Part shown: in pieces, positions 40,789 to 49,393 of the stretch | How positions within the stretch are numbered: the stretch's first letter is position 1 | How the letters are laid out: every line of letters begins with the position of its first letter | NCBI GenBank assembly: GCA_002281095.1 | Contig: NCFI01000003.1 | Span: 1 to 50,240, forward strand | Length of the DNA stretch: 50,240 nt | From: Thiotrichales bacterium 35-46-9 | GTDB lineage: Bacteria > Pseudomonadota > Gammaproteobacteria > Thiomicrospirales > Thiomicrospiraceae | Reading direction: 5' to 3' | Made by a program: the position numbers and the translations under genes | Notes under the pieces: generated by a model | The model's input: only the letters and a program-made list of their open reading frames with translations | Database searches by the model: none | Told to the model about the DNA's origin: nothing

Positions 40789-42572
40789 AAGCTCCCCTAA
40801 GTCTATCAATTAAGTTATGGCGTTGGTTATTGCTCGTGGCACTTTTGCCAATGCTAATCTTGGCAACGCTTGTGCAATGGCATATGGAGCAAAGATTGGT
40901 AGAGCAGCAACAAGCCCATCTTTATAATTTAGCCCGTGAAAAAAGTCGACTCATTAGTGAGGTTTCTCTGGCAACTAAATCCTATTTAGAAAGTTTGGCT
41001 GAGCGCACGGTATTTGCAGACTTGCTCGTCAATGAGCATAATCCTCGCGCTCAGTTAGAGGCGATGCAGTTGTCGCAAGCTTTATTGAACCGACAAAGTT
41101 ATTACCATGATGTCATATTAGTAAATCGTTCTGGTCAGGTCGTTTATACGCTCAAGCAAGAATCGGATTTGGGTGTCAATTTGCGCGAGGATACTTGGAT
41201 TGATACGGGAGCAGGATTGGCTTTTGATCAGTCGCGTCGACTGTTAACCACGGTCGTTACTCCGGTTCGTTATTATGAGCCTTCTTCACGCTCAGCTTCT
41301 TTTATGGCGACACCTGTGTGGAGTCCACAGGGACGTTGGCTGGGTGTATTAATGGTGCAGCTCAATCAAGAGTGGTTAGCAGAGGTTGCACAAAGTGGTG
41401 TCGGAACCACGCGCACGGGAGAGGTAGTTTTATCCCAGCTCAATGGATCAGGCAAGTTGGAAGTGGTGGCTCCGTTACGTTTTGATCGTAAAGCTGCCAT
41501 ACGTGGACGCTTGCTTGATGAGTCGCATGAGGTACCAGCCAATCTTGCTATTAAAGGTGATGAGGGCTGGGGGATTGGTGTTGATTATCGTCATGAACGC
41601 GTCTTAGCAGGTTGGGTTTATGTACCCAGTATGCAATTGGCATTAGTGGTAAAGCAGGATGAGTCTGAAGTACTTTCCTCTTTACATACGATGCGTTTGT
41701 ATACCTTAGCATTGCTGTTGGTTGTGATTCTACTGGTTTCCCTGTTGTCAATCGCTATCAGTCAGCGACTAACAAGACCTTTGCTAGCCATTATTGATAC
41801 CTTGCAACAATTAAAATCGGGAAGATGGCATTTGCGCGTGGCAGATGAGCAATTGGAAAGCGAGGAGGCGGCGCATCTGGTTTCGGGTATTAATCAGTTA
41901 GCGGATACCATCGAGGAGCAGTTAGAGCGATTACAGCATCAAACGACCGAGTTGGAGTATCAGGCCCAAACTTTAGCCCAGTATAACCAAGATTTGGAAG
42001 AAGCTGTGCGGGAGCGAACGAAAGAGTTAGCACAGCTCAGTTTGATTGATCCGATGACGGGCTTATTTAATCGTCGTCATTATATTGAAGAGGGCGTTCG
42101 TTTATGGAAAACGGTGGCACGCCAGCGTCAGTGTTTGATGTTTGCTTTATTGGATGTGGATCACTTTAAATTGTTTAATGATAGTCGTGGTCATCAGATG
42201 GGCGATGAAGCACTGACCTTGGTAGCTCAATGTTTACAGCAAACCTGTCAACGCAGTAGCGATTTGGCTTTCCGTATGGGTGGGGAAGAAATGGCGGCTT
42301 TGGTTGTCGTTAAGGATGTCGACGACGCGATGGAGCTGGCTGAGCGTCTGCGTGTGGCGGTGGAGTCTAAAGCAATGATGCACCCACGTAGTCCAATTAA
42401 AGGTATTTTAACGGTATCCATTGGCGTAGCGTTATTGGATGCACGAGCCTGTCAGCATGCCAGCGAAGCGAACTTAGATGGACTGTATCGCTTGGCAGAT
42501 GAAGCACTTTATCGCGCTAAGCATCAGGGTAGGAACCAAGTCGTGCTTGCACGGGAAATATTGGGTTGTTAA
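40773..42572 (+). CDS. Membrane diguanylate cyclase (Cache-HAMP-GGDEF)
   Basis: This is a 599-residue protein. A first transmembrane helix (about 16-35) is followed by a Cache-like periplasmic region (about 45-290). A second helix (about 308-332), a HAMP domain with LTRPLLAII (about 333-390), and a coiled coil (about 390-425) lead to the GGDEF domain. The domain has DPMTGLFNRRHYIEE, LLDVDHFKLFNDSRGH and the signature GGEEM, with Met in place of the usual Phe; the inhibitory RxxD (RSSD) is five residues before it. It is translationally coupled to the binding protein upstream, whose ligand it may sense. Confidence 0.9.
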   Translation: MASSVKAPLSLSIKLWRWLLLVALLPMLILATLVQWHMEQRLVEQQQAHLYNLAREKSRLISEVSLATKSYLESLAERTVFADLLVNEHNPRAQLEAMQLSQALLNRQSYYHDVILVNRSGQVVYTLKQESDLGVNLREDTWIDTGAGLAFDQSRRLLTTVVTPVRYYEPSSRSASFMATPVWSPQGRWLGVLMVQLNQEWLAEVAQSGVGTTRTGEVVLSQLNGSGKLEVVAPLRFDRKAAIRGRLLDESHEVPANLAIKGDEGWGIGVDYRHERVLAGWVYVPSMQLALVVKQDESEVLSSLHTMRLYTLALLLVVILLVSLLSIAISQRLTRPLLAIIDTLQQLKSGRWHLRVADEQLESEEAAHLVSGINQLADTIEEQLERLQHQTTELEYQAQTLAQYNQDLEEAVRERTKELAQLSLIDPMTGLFNRRHYIEEGVRLWKTVARQRQCLMFALLDVDHFKLFNDSRGHQMGDEALTLVAQCLQQTCQRSSDLAFRMGGEEMAALVVVKDVDDAMELAERLRVAVESKAMMHPRSPIKGILTVSIGVALLDARACQHASEANLDGLYRLADEALYRAKHQGRNQVVLAREILGC

Positions 42573-44545
42573 GGCATATCCTGCGGATCAACGTCTAGAA
42601 ATACCCTAACCCCAGTGACCTTGCCTTCGGGTTGTTGCAGAAAGGCGAGCAAGTTGTCGATGGTGGCATGCAGGTCGGCACGTTGTTCGGATTGTAGCCA
42701 GAGCAGTTCCCGATAGTGATACTGACGCTTATGCATCAGTGCGGGCATGGGGCCAGCGACTTGCACCTTGGTGTGTTGGCACAGTGGTAAGAGTTTTTCC
42801 AGTTGCGCTTGCACCCGATCTAAGTGTTTCCCTTCCGCCAATAACCAAGCGCTGAAGCTAAAAGGCGGTAGTTGTGTGTCGCTTCGCTCCTTCAGCAATT
42901 GTTGGGCGATTTCGGCATAGGGCTTGGTTAACAGTGATTGCACAAAGTCGTGATGGGGCTGATGGGTTTGTAGCAGCACCTGCCCCGCTTGCGAGCCACG
43001 TCCAGCGCGTCCAGAAACTTGAATCACCAACTGCGCTAGACGTTCCAATGAGCGAAAATCACGTGCAAAGAGGGCAGAATCGACATCAATAATACCGACC
43101 AGCGCAATACCGGCAAAATCGTGACCTTTCGCCAGCATTTGTGTGCCTAAAATAATGCAGGGATCCCCAGCACGAATTTGCGCGAATAGATTGTTGAGTT
43201 TGTCTTTGCCTTGGGTGCTGTCTCGATCAACACGCAGAACGGGTGTATTGGGGAAATGTTGCTGCAAGGCTTCTTCGACTTTTTGTGTGCCTTGTCCGAC
43301 CAGATGCCAATGACTGGAACCACAGCTAGGACACTGGGCAGGTGCTTGTTCGACTTTGCCACAATGGTGACAACGCAAATTGGGTGCGTGACGGTGAAAG
43401 GTGTAGGGCACCTCACAGGCGGGGCAGTCGAGCGTATGACCACAATCGTGACACATGAGTACGGGTGAGTAACCGCGTCGGTTTAAGAAGAGTAATACTT
43501 GTCCCTGTTCCGCTAGTGTGCGTTCAACAGCGGATAGCAGTTGTGGAGACAGAGCACCATCCAGCTTTTGTTGGCGCATATCAATGGTGAGCATCGTGGG
43601 TAAGGTTTGTTGATTAGCTCGTTGCGTTAAGGTGAGTAAGTGCAATTTACCTTGATCGACATTGGCCAAACTTTCTAAAGAAGGCGTGGCACTGCCAAGC
43701 ACAATCGGACAAACTTGTTGTTTGGCGCGCATGAGCGCGACATCGCGGGCATGGTAACGAATGCTGTCTTGCTGTTTGTAAGCGCTGTCGTGTTCTTCAT
43801 CGACAATAATGAGCCCTAACTTGGGTAGGGGGGCAAAAATGGCGGATCGGGTGCCGATGAGCAGTAATGGATGTCCTTGTCGTGTCAGTTGCCAAACTTG
43901 CGCACGTTGGCTATTGGTGCGTTCTGAATGCAAGAGCACGGGTTCGGTATTCAGTCGCTGCGCCAATCGGCTGACCATCGGTGCAGTGAGTCCGATTTCG
44001 GGTACCAGCATTAACACCTGTTTCTCTTGTTGCAGCACTTGGTTAATCAGTTGGGCGTAAACTTCGGTTTTGCCACTGCCCGTCACGCCCATGAGTAACC
44101 AAGCTTTGAAGTCTCCGAATGACTCTGCTATCTTGTCGCTGGCGTGTTGCTGTTCTGCGTTTAGGTTCACTAAGGCAGCTTGTCCCAGTTCGGGCGCTTT
44201 AAGTGGCTTGGCGGGTCTTGTTGGTTGTTTGCTTAAGCGCAATTGTGGCGGTAGTGCTGTTTCCAGCAATCTGCCCCAATCGGCGTGATAGTAACGCGCG
44301 CACCAAGCCAAGAGTTTCAATTCGCTTTCTTGCCACAAAGGGGCGTCGTCTAAGGCGCTGACAATGGATTTGACGGCATACTCGGCATCGGTGGGCGCTT
44401 CGATGGTGGCTAACACAACCCCAACCAGTTGGCGCTGACCTAAGGGGACGAGCACGCGTGTGCCTGCAGCGAGCATGAGATCGCTACCGTAAGTGAGGGC
44501 GGGTAGGGGTGTGCCGCTAACAGCGACCAGATAGTGGGTATTCAT
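42569..44545 (-). CDS. priA: Primosomal protein N' (replication restart helicase PriA)
   Basis: This is a 658-residue helicase that reloads the replisome at stalled forks (E. coli PriA is 732). It has an N-terminal DNA-binding part (about 1-105), Walker A GVTGSGKTEVY, DEEHD Walker B, and GSATPSLE. The cysteine-rich zinc region lies at about 367-415 (CHDCGHTLDCPAC, LRCHHCGK, CPSCGS), followed by GTQMLAKGHDF and QVSGRAGRG. It converges on the GGDEF gene with a 4-base overlap. Its own upstream region also serves the divergent TRAP genes. Confidence 0.96.
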   Translation of the reverse strand: MNTHYLVAVSGTPLPALTYGSDLMLAAGTRVLVPLGQRQLVGVVLATIEAPTDAEYAVKSIVSALDDAPLWQESELKLLAWCARYYHADWGRLLETALPPQLRLSKQPTRPAKPLKAPELGQAALVNLNAEQQHASDKIAESFGDFKAWLLMGVTGSGKTEVYAQLINQVLQQEKQVLMLVPEIGLTAPMVSRLAQRLNTEPVLLHSERTNSQRAQVWQLTRQGHPLLLIGTRSAIFAPLPKLGLIIVDEEHDSAYKQQDSIRYHARDVALMRAKQQVCPIVLGSATPSLESLANVDQGKLHLLTLTQRANQQTLPTMLTIDMRQQKLDGALSPQLLSAVERTLAEQGQVLLFLNRRGYSPVLMCHDCGHTLDCPACEVPYTFHRHAPNLRCHHCGKVEQAPAQCPSCGSSHWHLVGQGTQKVEEALQQHFPNTPVLRVDRDSTQGKDKLNNLFAQIRAGDPCIILGTQMLAKGHDFAGIALVGIIDVDSALFARDFRSLERLAQLVIQVSGRAGRGSQAGQVLLQTHQPHHDFVQSLLTKPYAEIAQQLLKERSDTQLPPFSFSAWLLAEGKHLDRVQAQLEKLLPLCQHTKVQVAGPMPALMHKRQYHYRELLWLQSEQRADLHATIDNLLAFLQQPEGKVTGVRVFLDVDPQDMP

Positions 44546-44595
44546 GTGATCACCATTCTAGCCAGTCGATTGGGTGAACGCAATTATTGTGTCGG

Positions 44596-44625
44596 TTGAC
44601 TGCTGAATTACGGTAAAATTATCAA
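44596..44625 (+). promoter_or_regulatory. Possible promoter of the TRAP transporter genes
   Basis: TTGACT (44596-44601), an 18-base spacer and TATCAA (44620-44625), 34 bases before dctQ. The -10 is weak; the nearby TAAAAT has no -35 at standard spacing. Confidence 0.35.
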
Positions 44626-44658
44626 AGAATTAAACAAATAAGATAAAGGAACAAGGTG

Positions 44659-45180
44659 ATGGTGCGAGTGATTGAGCGCGCTTTTGATGGGCTGGCGACC
44701 TTATTGGCTTGGTTGATGATTGGGCTTGCGGTGTTGGCGACCAGTGTGTTGGTGTTGCGTTATGGTTTTGGTCTGAGTACCACTGCGGTACAGGATGCGG
44801 TCATTTATCTCAATGCGGGCTTAGTGATGCTGGGATTGTCAGTCACTTTGCTGGCAAATGCGCATGTGCGTGTCGATGTGCTGTCAGATCGTTGGCCTAC
44901 GCCGTTACAGGCCTTGCGTGATTTACTGGGTGTGATTTTTTTAGTGCTGCCCATGTTGGCTGTAACCGCATGGCATGGCTGGGACTATATTGCTCGTGCA
45001 TGGGTCATGGGCGAAGGCTCTGGTGATGCCGGTGGATTAGGTGGTGTCTATTGGTTTAAGTCGTTGATTCTCGTTGGTGTGGCTTTATTGTTTGTCGCCG
45101 CTTTGGTGTTTGCCTATCGCGCTTTTCGGGTATGGCGCGGTGAAGCACCAGCCTTACCAGCTCAATCGCATTTAAGCTAA
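44659..45180 (+). CDS. dctQ: TRAP transporter small membrane subunit (DctQ)
   Basis: This is a 173-residue protein with four transmembrane helices (about 9-29, 46-64, 91-109 and 135-155). It is the small permease of a tripartite ATP-independent periplasmic transporter. The sequence DAVIYLNAGLVMLGLSVTLLANAHVRVDVLSDR is typical of DctQ. The ATG at 44659 is preferred to GTG at 44656 because AAAGGA is spaced for it. The large subunit follows 12 bases later. The periplasmic solute-binding DctP gene is not adjacent, so the substrate cannot be guessed. Confidence 0.9.
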   Translation: MVRVIERAFDGLATLLAWLMIGLAVLATSVLVLRYGFGLSTTAVQDAVIYLNAGLVMLGLSVTLLANAHVRVDVLSDRWPTPLQALRDLLGVIFLVLPMLAVTAWHGWDYIARAWVMGEGSGDAGGLGGVYWFKSLILVGVALLFVAALVFAYRAFRVWRGEAPALPAQSHLS

Positions 45181-45192
45181 GGAGTGCTGATA

Positions 45193-46554
45193 ATGGAATG
45201 GTTAGCCTTAGTTTTTTTTGCGTTCACCTTTGCCCTATTGTTAATGGGCTTCCCCGTTGCCTTTACTTTAGCGGGCGCTTCATTAATTTTTTCGCTGTTT
45301 GCGGTGCTGATCGGCGCCTTTGATGCCGACTTTTTAGCGGCTTTACCCAGTCGTATTTGGTCGCTCATTACCAACGGTCAGTTGCTGGCAATTCCGCTGT
45401 TTGTGCTCATGGGAGTGCTGCTAGAAAAATCGCGTTTGGCAGAAGATTTACTGGTTACCACTTCTAAATTATTGGCAGGGGTAAGGGGTGGACTGGCCTT
45501 AGCCGTGGTGGGTGTCGGCGTGTTGTTAGCCGCTAGTACCGGTATTGTCGGTGCCACTGTGGTTGCTATGGGCTTGATTGCCTTGCCTGCTATGCTGAAA
45601 GAAGGTTACGACCCTAAACTCTCTTGCGGACTCATTTGTGCCTCGGGAACCTTGGGGCAGATTATTCCGCCGTCGATCATTTTGATTTTGTTGGCCGATA
45701 TTTTGTCGTCTGCTTATCAGCAAGCTCAGTTGAAAATGGGTAATTTCAGCCCAGAAAACCTTTCGGTGGGCGATTTATTCGCTGGTGCGCTCATTCCCGG
45801 TGTTCTTTTAGCGGTTATGTACGCCTTATTTATGATCTGGCACGCACGTAAGCAGCCGCCCATTCCGCTAGCCGATTTACCCCCGAAACCCAGTTGGCAA
45901 GAAATCATGACCTCTCTGGTGCCACCGCTATTATTGGTGGTGCTGGTGCTCGGTTCGATTATTGCCGGTTATGCGACGGCAACCGAATCGGCGGCTGTCG
46001 GTGCGATGGGCGCACTTTTGTTGGGGCTGGCGCGGGGTCGTTTGAATCTCGCTGCATTGCAAGCGTCTGGCTTAGAATCGGTGAAAGTGAATAGCATGAT
46101 TTTTGCCATTCTCATCGGTGCGATTTTCTTCTCCTTGGTCTTCCGTGGTTTGGGTGGTGATGATGCGGTGCGCGAGTTGCTTGAATCCATCCCCGGTGGT
46201 GTGGTGACGGTGATGATTGTGGTGATGCTGTTTTTGTTCATCCTTGGCTTTTTCCTCGACTTTATCGAAATCACTTTCGTCGTTGTGCCGATTGTGGCGC
46301 CGATTCTGCTGATGATGGGTGTTGATCCGGTGTGGTTGGGCATTATGATTGCCATCAACTTACAAACGTCTTTTTTAACGCCGCCCTTTGGTTTTGCCTT
46401 ATTCTATTTACGCGGTGTGTTACCGCCCAACATTCCCTCCTCCGATTTATACAAGGGCGTGATTCCTTTTATTGGACTGCAACTGTTCATGCTGTTATTG
46501 TTAAGCTTGTTTCCAGCACTTGCAACTTGGTTGCCGAAGGTGATTTATGGTTAA
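45193..46554 (+). CDS. dctM: TRAP transporter large membrane subunit (DctM)
   Basis: This is a 453-residue membrane protein with about 11-12 helices and the DctM signatures GFPVAFTLAGASLIF, IPLFVLMGVLLEKS, AASTGIVGATVVAMGLIALPAML, SGTLGQIIPPSI and SFLTPPFGFALFYLRGV. It uses a Na+ or H+ gradient to import a solute delivered by a binding protein. The ATG at 45193 is preferred; AAGGAG lies 8 bases upstream. It overlaps the next gene by 8 bases. The pair lacks a DctP in view; the binding protein may be encoded elsewhere. Confidence 0.93.
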   Translation: MEWLALVFFAFTFALLLMGFPVAFTLAGASLIFSLFAVLIGAFDADFLAALPSRIWSLITNGQLLAIPLFVLMGVLLEKSRLAEDLLVTTSKLLAGVRGGLALAVVGVGVLLAASTGIVGATVVAMGLIALPAMLKEGYDPKLSCGLICASGTLGQIIPPSIILILLADILSSAYQQAQLKMGNFSPENLSVGDLFAGALIPGVLLAVMYALFMIWHARKQPPIPLADLPPKPSWQEIMTSLVPPLLLVVLVLGSIIAGYATATESAAVGAMGALLLGLARGRLNLAALQASGLESVKVNSMIFAILIGAIFFSLVFRGLGGDDAVRELLESIPGGVVTVMIVVMLFLFILGFFLDFIEITFVVVPIVAPILLMMGVDPVWLGIMIAINLQTSFLTPPFGFALFYLRGVLPPNIPSSDLYKGVIPFIGLQLFMLLLLSLFPALATWLPKVIYG

Positions 46555-47326
46555 AAACCGTCCCCCAGCACAAAAAGTGCGCGAACAACGCGCGCAAGAA
46601 GCCGCTATTTATGGCGAAAACGCCTGTCGTGCCGCCTTGCTGAATCGTTTTGACGATGTGGTGAAAGCCTTTTTTACCGATGAAACTGCGCCGCGTTTTG
46701 CCGATGCCATGCGTGCCTTGGCCGCTTCTCGTAAGGCCTATAAGGTGGTTGATGAGGCCGAATTAGAACGCATCACCGGTAGCGGTCATCATGGCGGCGT
46801 TAGCCTGGTGGTGAAAAAACCGTCCGTCATTAGTGCGCTGGATTATCTCGATGCCATGAGCGAAGCCAGTCACGACTGCGTACTGGCGCTAGATGGCATT
46901 AGCAATCCGCACAATTTGGGCGCCATTATGCGCTCGGCGGCGCATTTTGGTGTGCAAGGACTGATTTTGCCCGATCCCGATCTACTCTTTTCCGGTGCTG
47001 CCGCGCGTGTGGCCGAAGGCGGTGCCGAGGTGCTTTATCCCATTAACGGAACCGATTTTGTGCCTGTATTGTCGCTATTTCGTAAAGCAGGATACACCTT
47101 GTTAACGACCTCGAGCCATCGCGGTAAAGACTTGTATCGCACGAAATTGCCTGCCAAAGCGGTGATCGTCTTTGGTGAAGAGCAAAGCGGTGTGTCGAAA
47201 AAAGTGGCCTCGATGGGTGACTTGCCGATCAAAATTCCCGGTACAGGCGCAGTCGAATCCTTGAATGTCAGCGTCGCTACGGCACTGATTTTAGGTGAAT
47301 GGTGGCGTCAGGAAGGCGCAAATTAA
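46547..47326 (+). CDS. yfiF: TrmH/SpoU-type RNA methyltransferase, YfiF-like
   Basis: This is a 259-residue SPOUT-family 2'-O-methyltransferase. An N-terminal substrate-binding part (about 15-100, REQRAQEAAIYGENACRAALLNRFDDVVKAFF, HHGGVSLVV) is followed by the SPOUT core with SNPHNLGAIMRSAAHFGV, a FGEEQSGVSK loop and VESLNVSVATALILGEWWRQE. The pattern matches E. coli YfiF (including RRQRAEE/YGENACQA and GEWWRQ) rather than RlmB. It lacks the about 80-residue basic N-terminal extension of E. coli YfiF. The target RNA is unknown. It overlaps dctM by 8 bases. Confidence 0.85.
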   Translation: MVKNRPPAQKVREQRAQEAAIYGENACRAALLNRFDDVVKAFFTDETAPRFADAMRALAASRKAYKVVDEAELERITGSGHHGGVSLVVKKPSVISALDYLDAMSEASHDCVLALDGISNPHNLGAIMRSAAHFGVQGLILPDPDLLFSGAAARVAEGGAEVLYPINGTDFVPVLSLFRKAGYTLLTTSSHRGKDLYRTKLPAKAVIVFGEEQSGVSKKVASMGDLPIKIPGTGAVESLNVSVATALILGEWWRQEGAN

Positions 47327-47341
47327 GGAAGGAGTAACCCT

Positions 47342-47767
47342 ATGGCAGCGATCATTTGGTTTGCGTTAACAGGACTATTAGTGATATCCGAGTTGATACT
47401 GGGCAGTCTTTACTTGCTGGCTCTGGCCTTGGGTACACTGGCCGCAGGACTGGTTGCTTATTGGGAATATGGGCTGTCTTGGCAATTACTCACCGCATTT
47501 GGCTTGTCATCATTAGCAGCATGGATTGTCTGGCTGAATCGACGCAGTAACCAAGCAGCGCCTGAAGCAATGGATGATCCTGATATTGGTCAGTCGGTGG
47601 TGCTGGTATCGCTTAATCCACTGCTGGTGCATTATCGTGGTGCCGACTGGCAAGCCGAATGGCATCTCAATCCACCCGAGCAAGCGCAAGCTGGCGCGGA
47701 GTATTCTATTATTGCTAAACACGCCAATCGACTGGTGATCGGCACCCATCTCTCCCATTCATCTTAA
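47342..47767 (+). CDS. NfeD-family membrane protein (YbbK-like)
   Basis: This is a 141-residue protein with two or three N-terminal transmembrane helices (about 3-65) and a C-terminal OB-fold domain (about 78-135, GQSVVLVSLNPLLVHYRGADWQAEW). It is the short NfeD form that partners stomatin/QmcA proteins in membrane microdomains; the qmcA gene follows after 12 bases. A strong ribosome binding site (AAGGAAGGAG) precedes the ATG. Confidence 0.88.
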   Translation: MAAIIWFALTGLLVISELILGSLYLLALALGTLAAGLVAYWEYGLSWQLLTAFGLSSLAAWIVWLNRRSNQAAPEAMDDPDIGQSVVLVSLNPLLVHYRGADWQAEWHLNPPEQAQAGAEYSIIAKHANRLVIGTHLSHSS

Positions 47768-47779
47768 AAGGATCAGACC

Positions 47780-48667
47780 ATGGAACCGACTATTTTTGCC
47801 TTGTTTATGCTCATCGCTGTGGCAGCGGTGATTATTGCCAAAGGGATTGTTATTGTGCCACAGCAAATGGCCTTTGTCGTTGAGCGATTAGGGCGCTATA
47901 ACGGTACCCTTGATGCAGGGCTACATATCATTATCCCGATGATTGATCGTATTGCTTATCGTCATTCCTTAAAAGAAGTCCCCATGGATGTGGCACCACA
48001 AGTGTGTATTACGCGCGATAATACACAGGTTCAAATCGACGGTATTTTGTACTATCAAGTCACCGATGCTAAGTTGGCTTCTTATGGTAACGAAAACTAC
48101 AGTATGGCCATCGAAAGCTTGGCTAAAACCTGTTTACGTTCGGAAGTGGGTAAGCGCGAGTTGGATAAATTACTCGAAGACCGTCAAACGATTAATGTCG
48201 CTGTGGTCAGTGCTTTGGATGAAGCTTCAATTACTTGGGGTGTGAAAACTCTGCGTTATGAGATTAAGGACATTAACCCACCGCATGAAGTGTTGGCTTC
48301 GATGCAGCTACAAATTACCGCTGAACGGGAAAAGCGTGCCGCTATCGCCCGTGCCGAAGGCGAGAAACAAGCCGCCATTGCTCAGTCGGAAGGGGAAAAA
48401 CAAGCCGCCATTAATGCCGCTACCGGTGAAGCTGAAGCCCTACGCTTGGTAGCCGAAGCCAATGCCGATGCCATCGCCAAAGTCGCTGCCGCCACCGAGT
48501 TAGCAGGCGGTATGCAAGCGGTGAACCTAAAAGTGGCAGAACAGTATGTGCAAGCCTTCGCTCAGTTAGCGAAAACGGGTAACACCATTATCGTACCCGC
48601 CAATGTATCGGATATTTCGGGCATGTTAGCCAGCGCCATGAGTGTGTTGAATACGGTGAAGAAGTAA
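47780..48667 (+). CDS. qmcA: SPFH/band 7 protein QmcA (stomatin-like)
   Basis: This is a 295-residue membrane protein. It has one N-terminal helix (about 6-27) and an SPFH domain (about 28-190, VPQQMAFVVERLGRYNGTLDAGLHIIIPMIDRIAYRHSLKEV, VQIDGILYYQVTDA). A long Ala/Glu-rich coiled coil (about 185-250) contains tandem AEGEKQAAI and SEGEKQAAI units. This is the flotillin-like stomatin partner of NfeD, often tied to membrane quality control. The repeats of the GEKQAAI unit are conserved in the family. The next gene marks the start of the accessory tail. Confidence 0.93.
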   Translation: MEPTIFALFMLIAVAAVIIAKGIVIVPQQMAFVVERLGRYNGTLDAGLHIIIPMIDRIAYRHSLKEVPMDVAPQVCITRDNTQVQIDGILYYQVTDAKLASYGNENYSMAIESLAKTCLRSEVGKRELDKLLEDRQTINVAVVSALDEASITWGVKTLRYEIKDINPPHEVLASMQLQITAEREKRAAIARAEGEKQAAIAQSEGEKQAAINAATGEAEALRLVAEANADAIAKVAAATELAGGMQAVNLKVAEQYVQAFAQLAKTGNTIIVPANVSDISGMLASAMSVLNTVKK

Positions 48668-48679
48668 GAGTAAATAGTA

Positions 48680-49318
48680 ATGAGACAAAGCGTAAAGATA
48701 GCAGGGGATTTAACCGTCTCTGATTGGAAGACTCTTTCCGCAAAGCTTCGCAAAGATATGGATAACCCTGACCTCTGGGAAGAGGCTTTTGGTTACCTTG
48801 AGACAAGACTTGAAACGCGGTATCTGAAGCCAATCGAACACATTAAAGAAAATGGAAGTAACGAAGGGGAAGGGTTTGCAATTGTGGCAATCATCTGCTC
48901 CATAATTGAGGCAATGGAGTCCTTTTATCAGGGCAAGAGCTACCGCAAAGGCACCAAATCAACCCCAATTGACACAAACACCGAGTACTACAGAAGTCAG
49001 CCGATATTCGAGAGTTTTTTGCAGAGTCGAGAGCCATTTAAAAGTCATTTTGCAGTTGCTGGGTTGGCCACCAGTTTTTATGAGGACGTTCGGTGCGCCA
49101 TTCTCCATGAGGCTGCTACGCGTGGCGGATGGAAAATTCGAACCGACACAAGTGAGCTTCTCGAGCAGCAAGGAAGCAATTTGGTTCTTAATAGAAATTT
49201 ATTTGTTGATGCGATTAAAGATTACTTGGTGCGCTACAAAACAGAATTATTTTCTGACAGCACTTTAAAAGAGGCGTTTATACGCAAGTTTGATTCAATC
49301 TGTGCAAGCGCAAAATAG
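48680..49318 (+). CDS. Unknown protein with a HEPN-like R-x4-H motif
   Basis: This is a 212-residue soluble, mostly helical protein. Residues about 130-155 read as a helix with EDVRCAILHEAATRGGWKIR, in which Arg138-x4-His143 fits the R-x4-6-H motif of HEPN domains, many of which are RNases in toxin or defence systems. The match is by motif and helix content only; no family name is assigned. The ATG at 48680 follows the qmcA stop by 12 bases, with AAGTAAGAG-like bases before it. It is followed by the YGSL protein, possibly as a small cassette. Confidence 0.6.
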   Translation: MRQSVKIAGDLTVSDWKTLSAKLRKDMDNPDLWEEAFGYLETRLETRYLKPIEHIKENGSNEGEGFAIVAIICSIIEAMESFYQGKSYRKGTKSTPIDTNTEYYRSQPIFESFLQSREPFKSHFAVAGLATSFYEDVRCAILHEAATRGGWKIRTDTSELLEQQGSNLVLNRNLFVDAIKDYLVRYKTELFSDSTLKEAFIRKFDSICASAK

Positions 49319-49393
49319 TCGCCCGCCCGAACCTGTTCAAAAAGCCGCGCTGGTCAGTCAAATCAAATTTTATATATTTAGGGAGTCAGCCGC

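Noticed and set aside
48337-48420. Tandem nucleotide repeat in qmcA
   Set aside because: It encodes the AEGEKQAAI-type coiled-coil units normal for this protein family.
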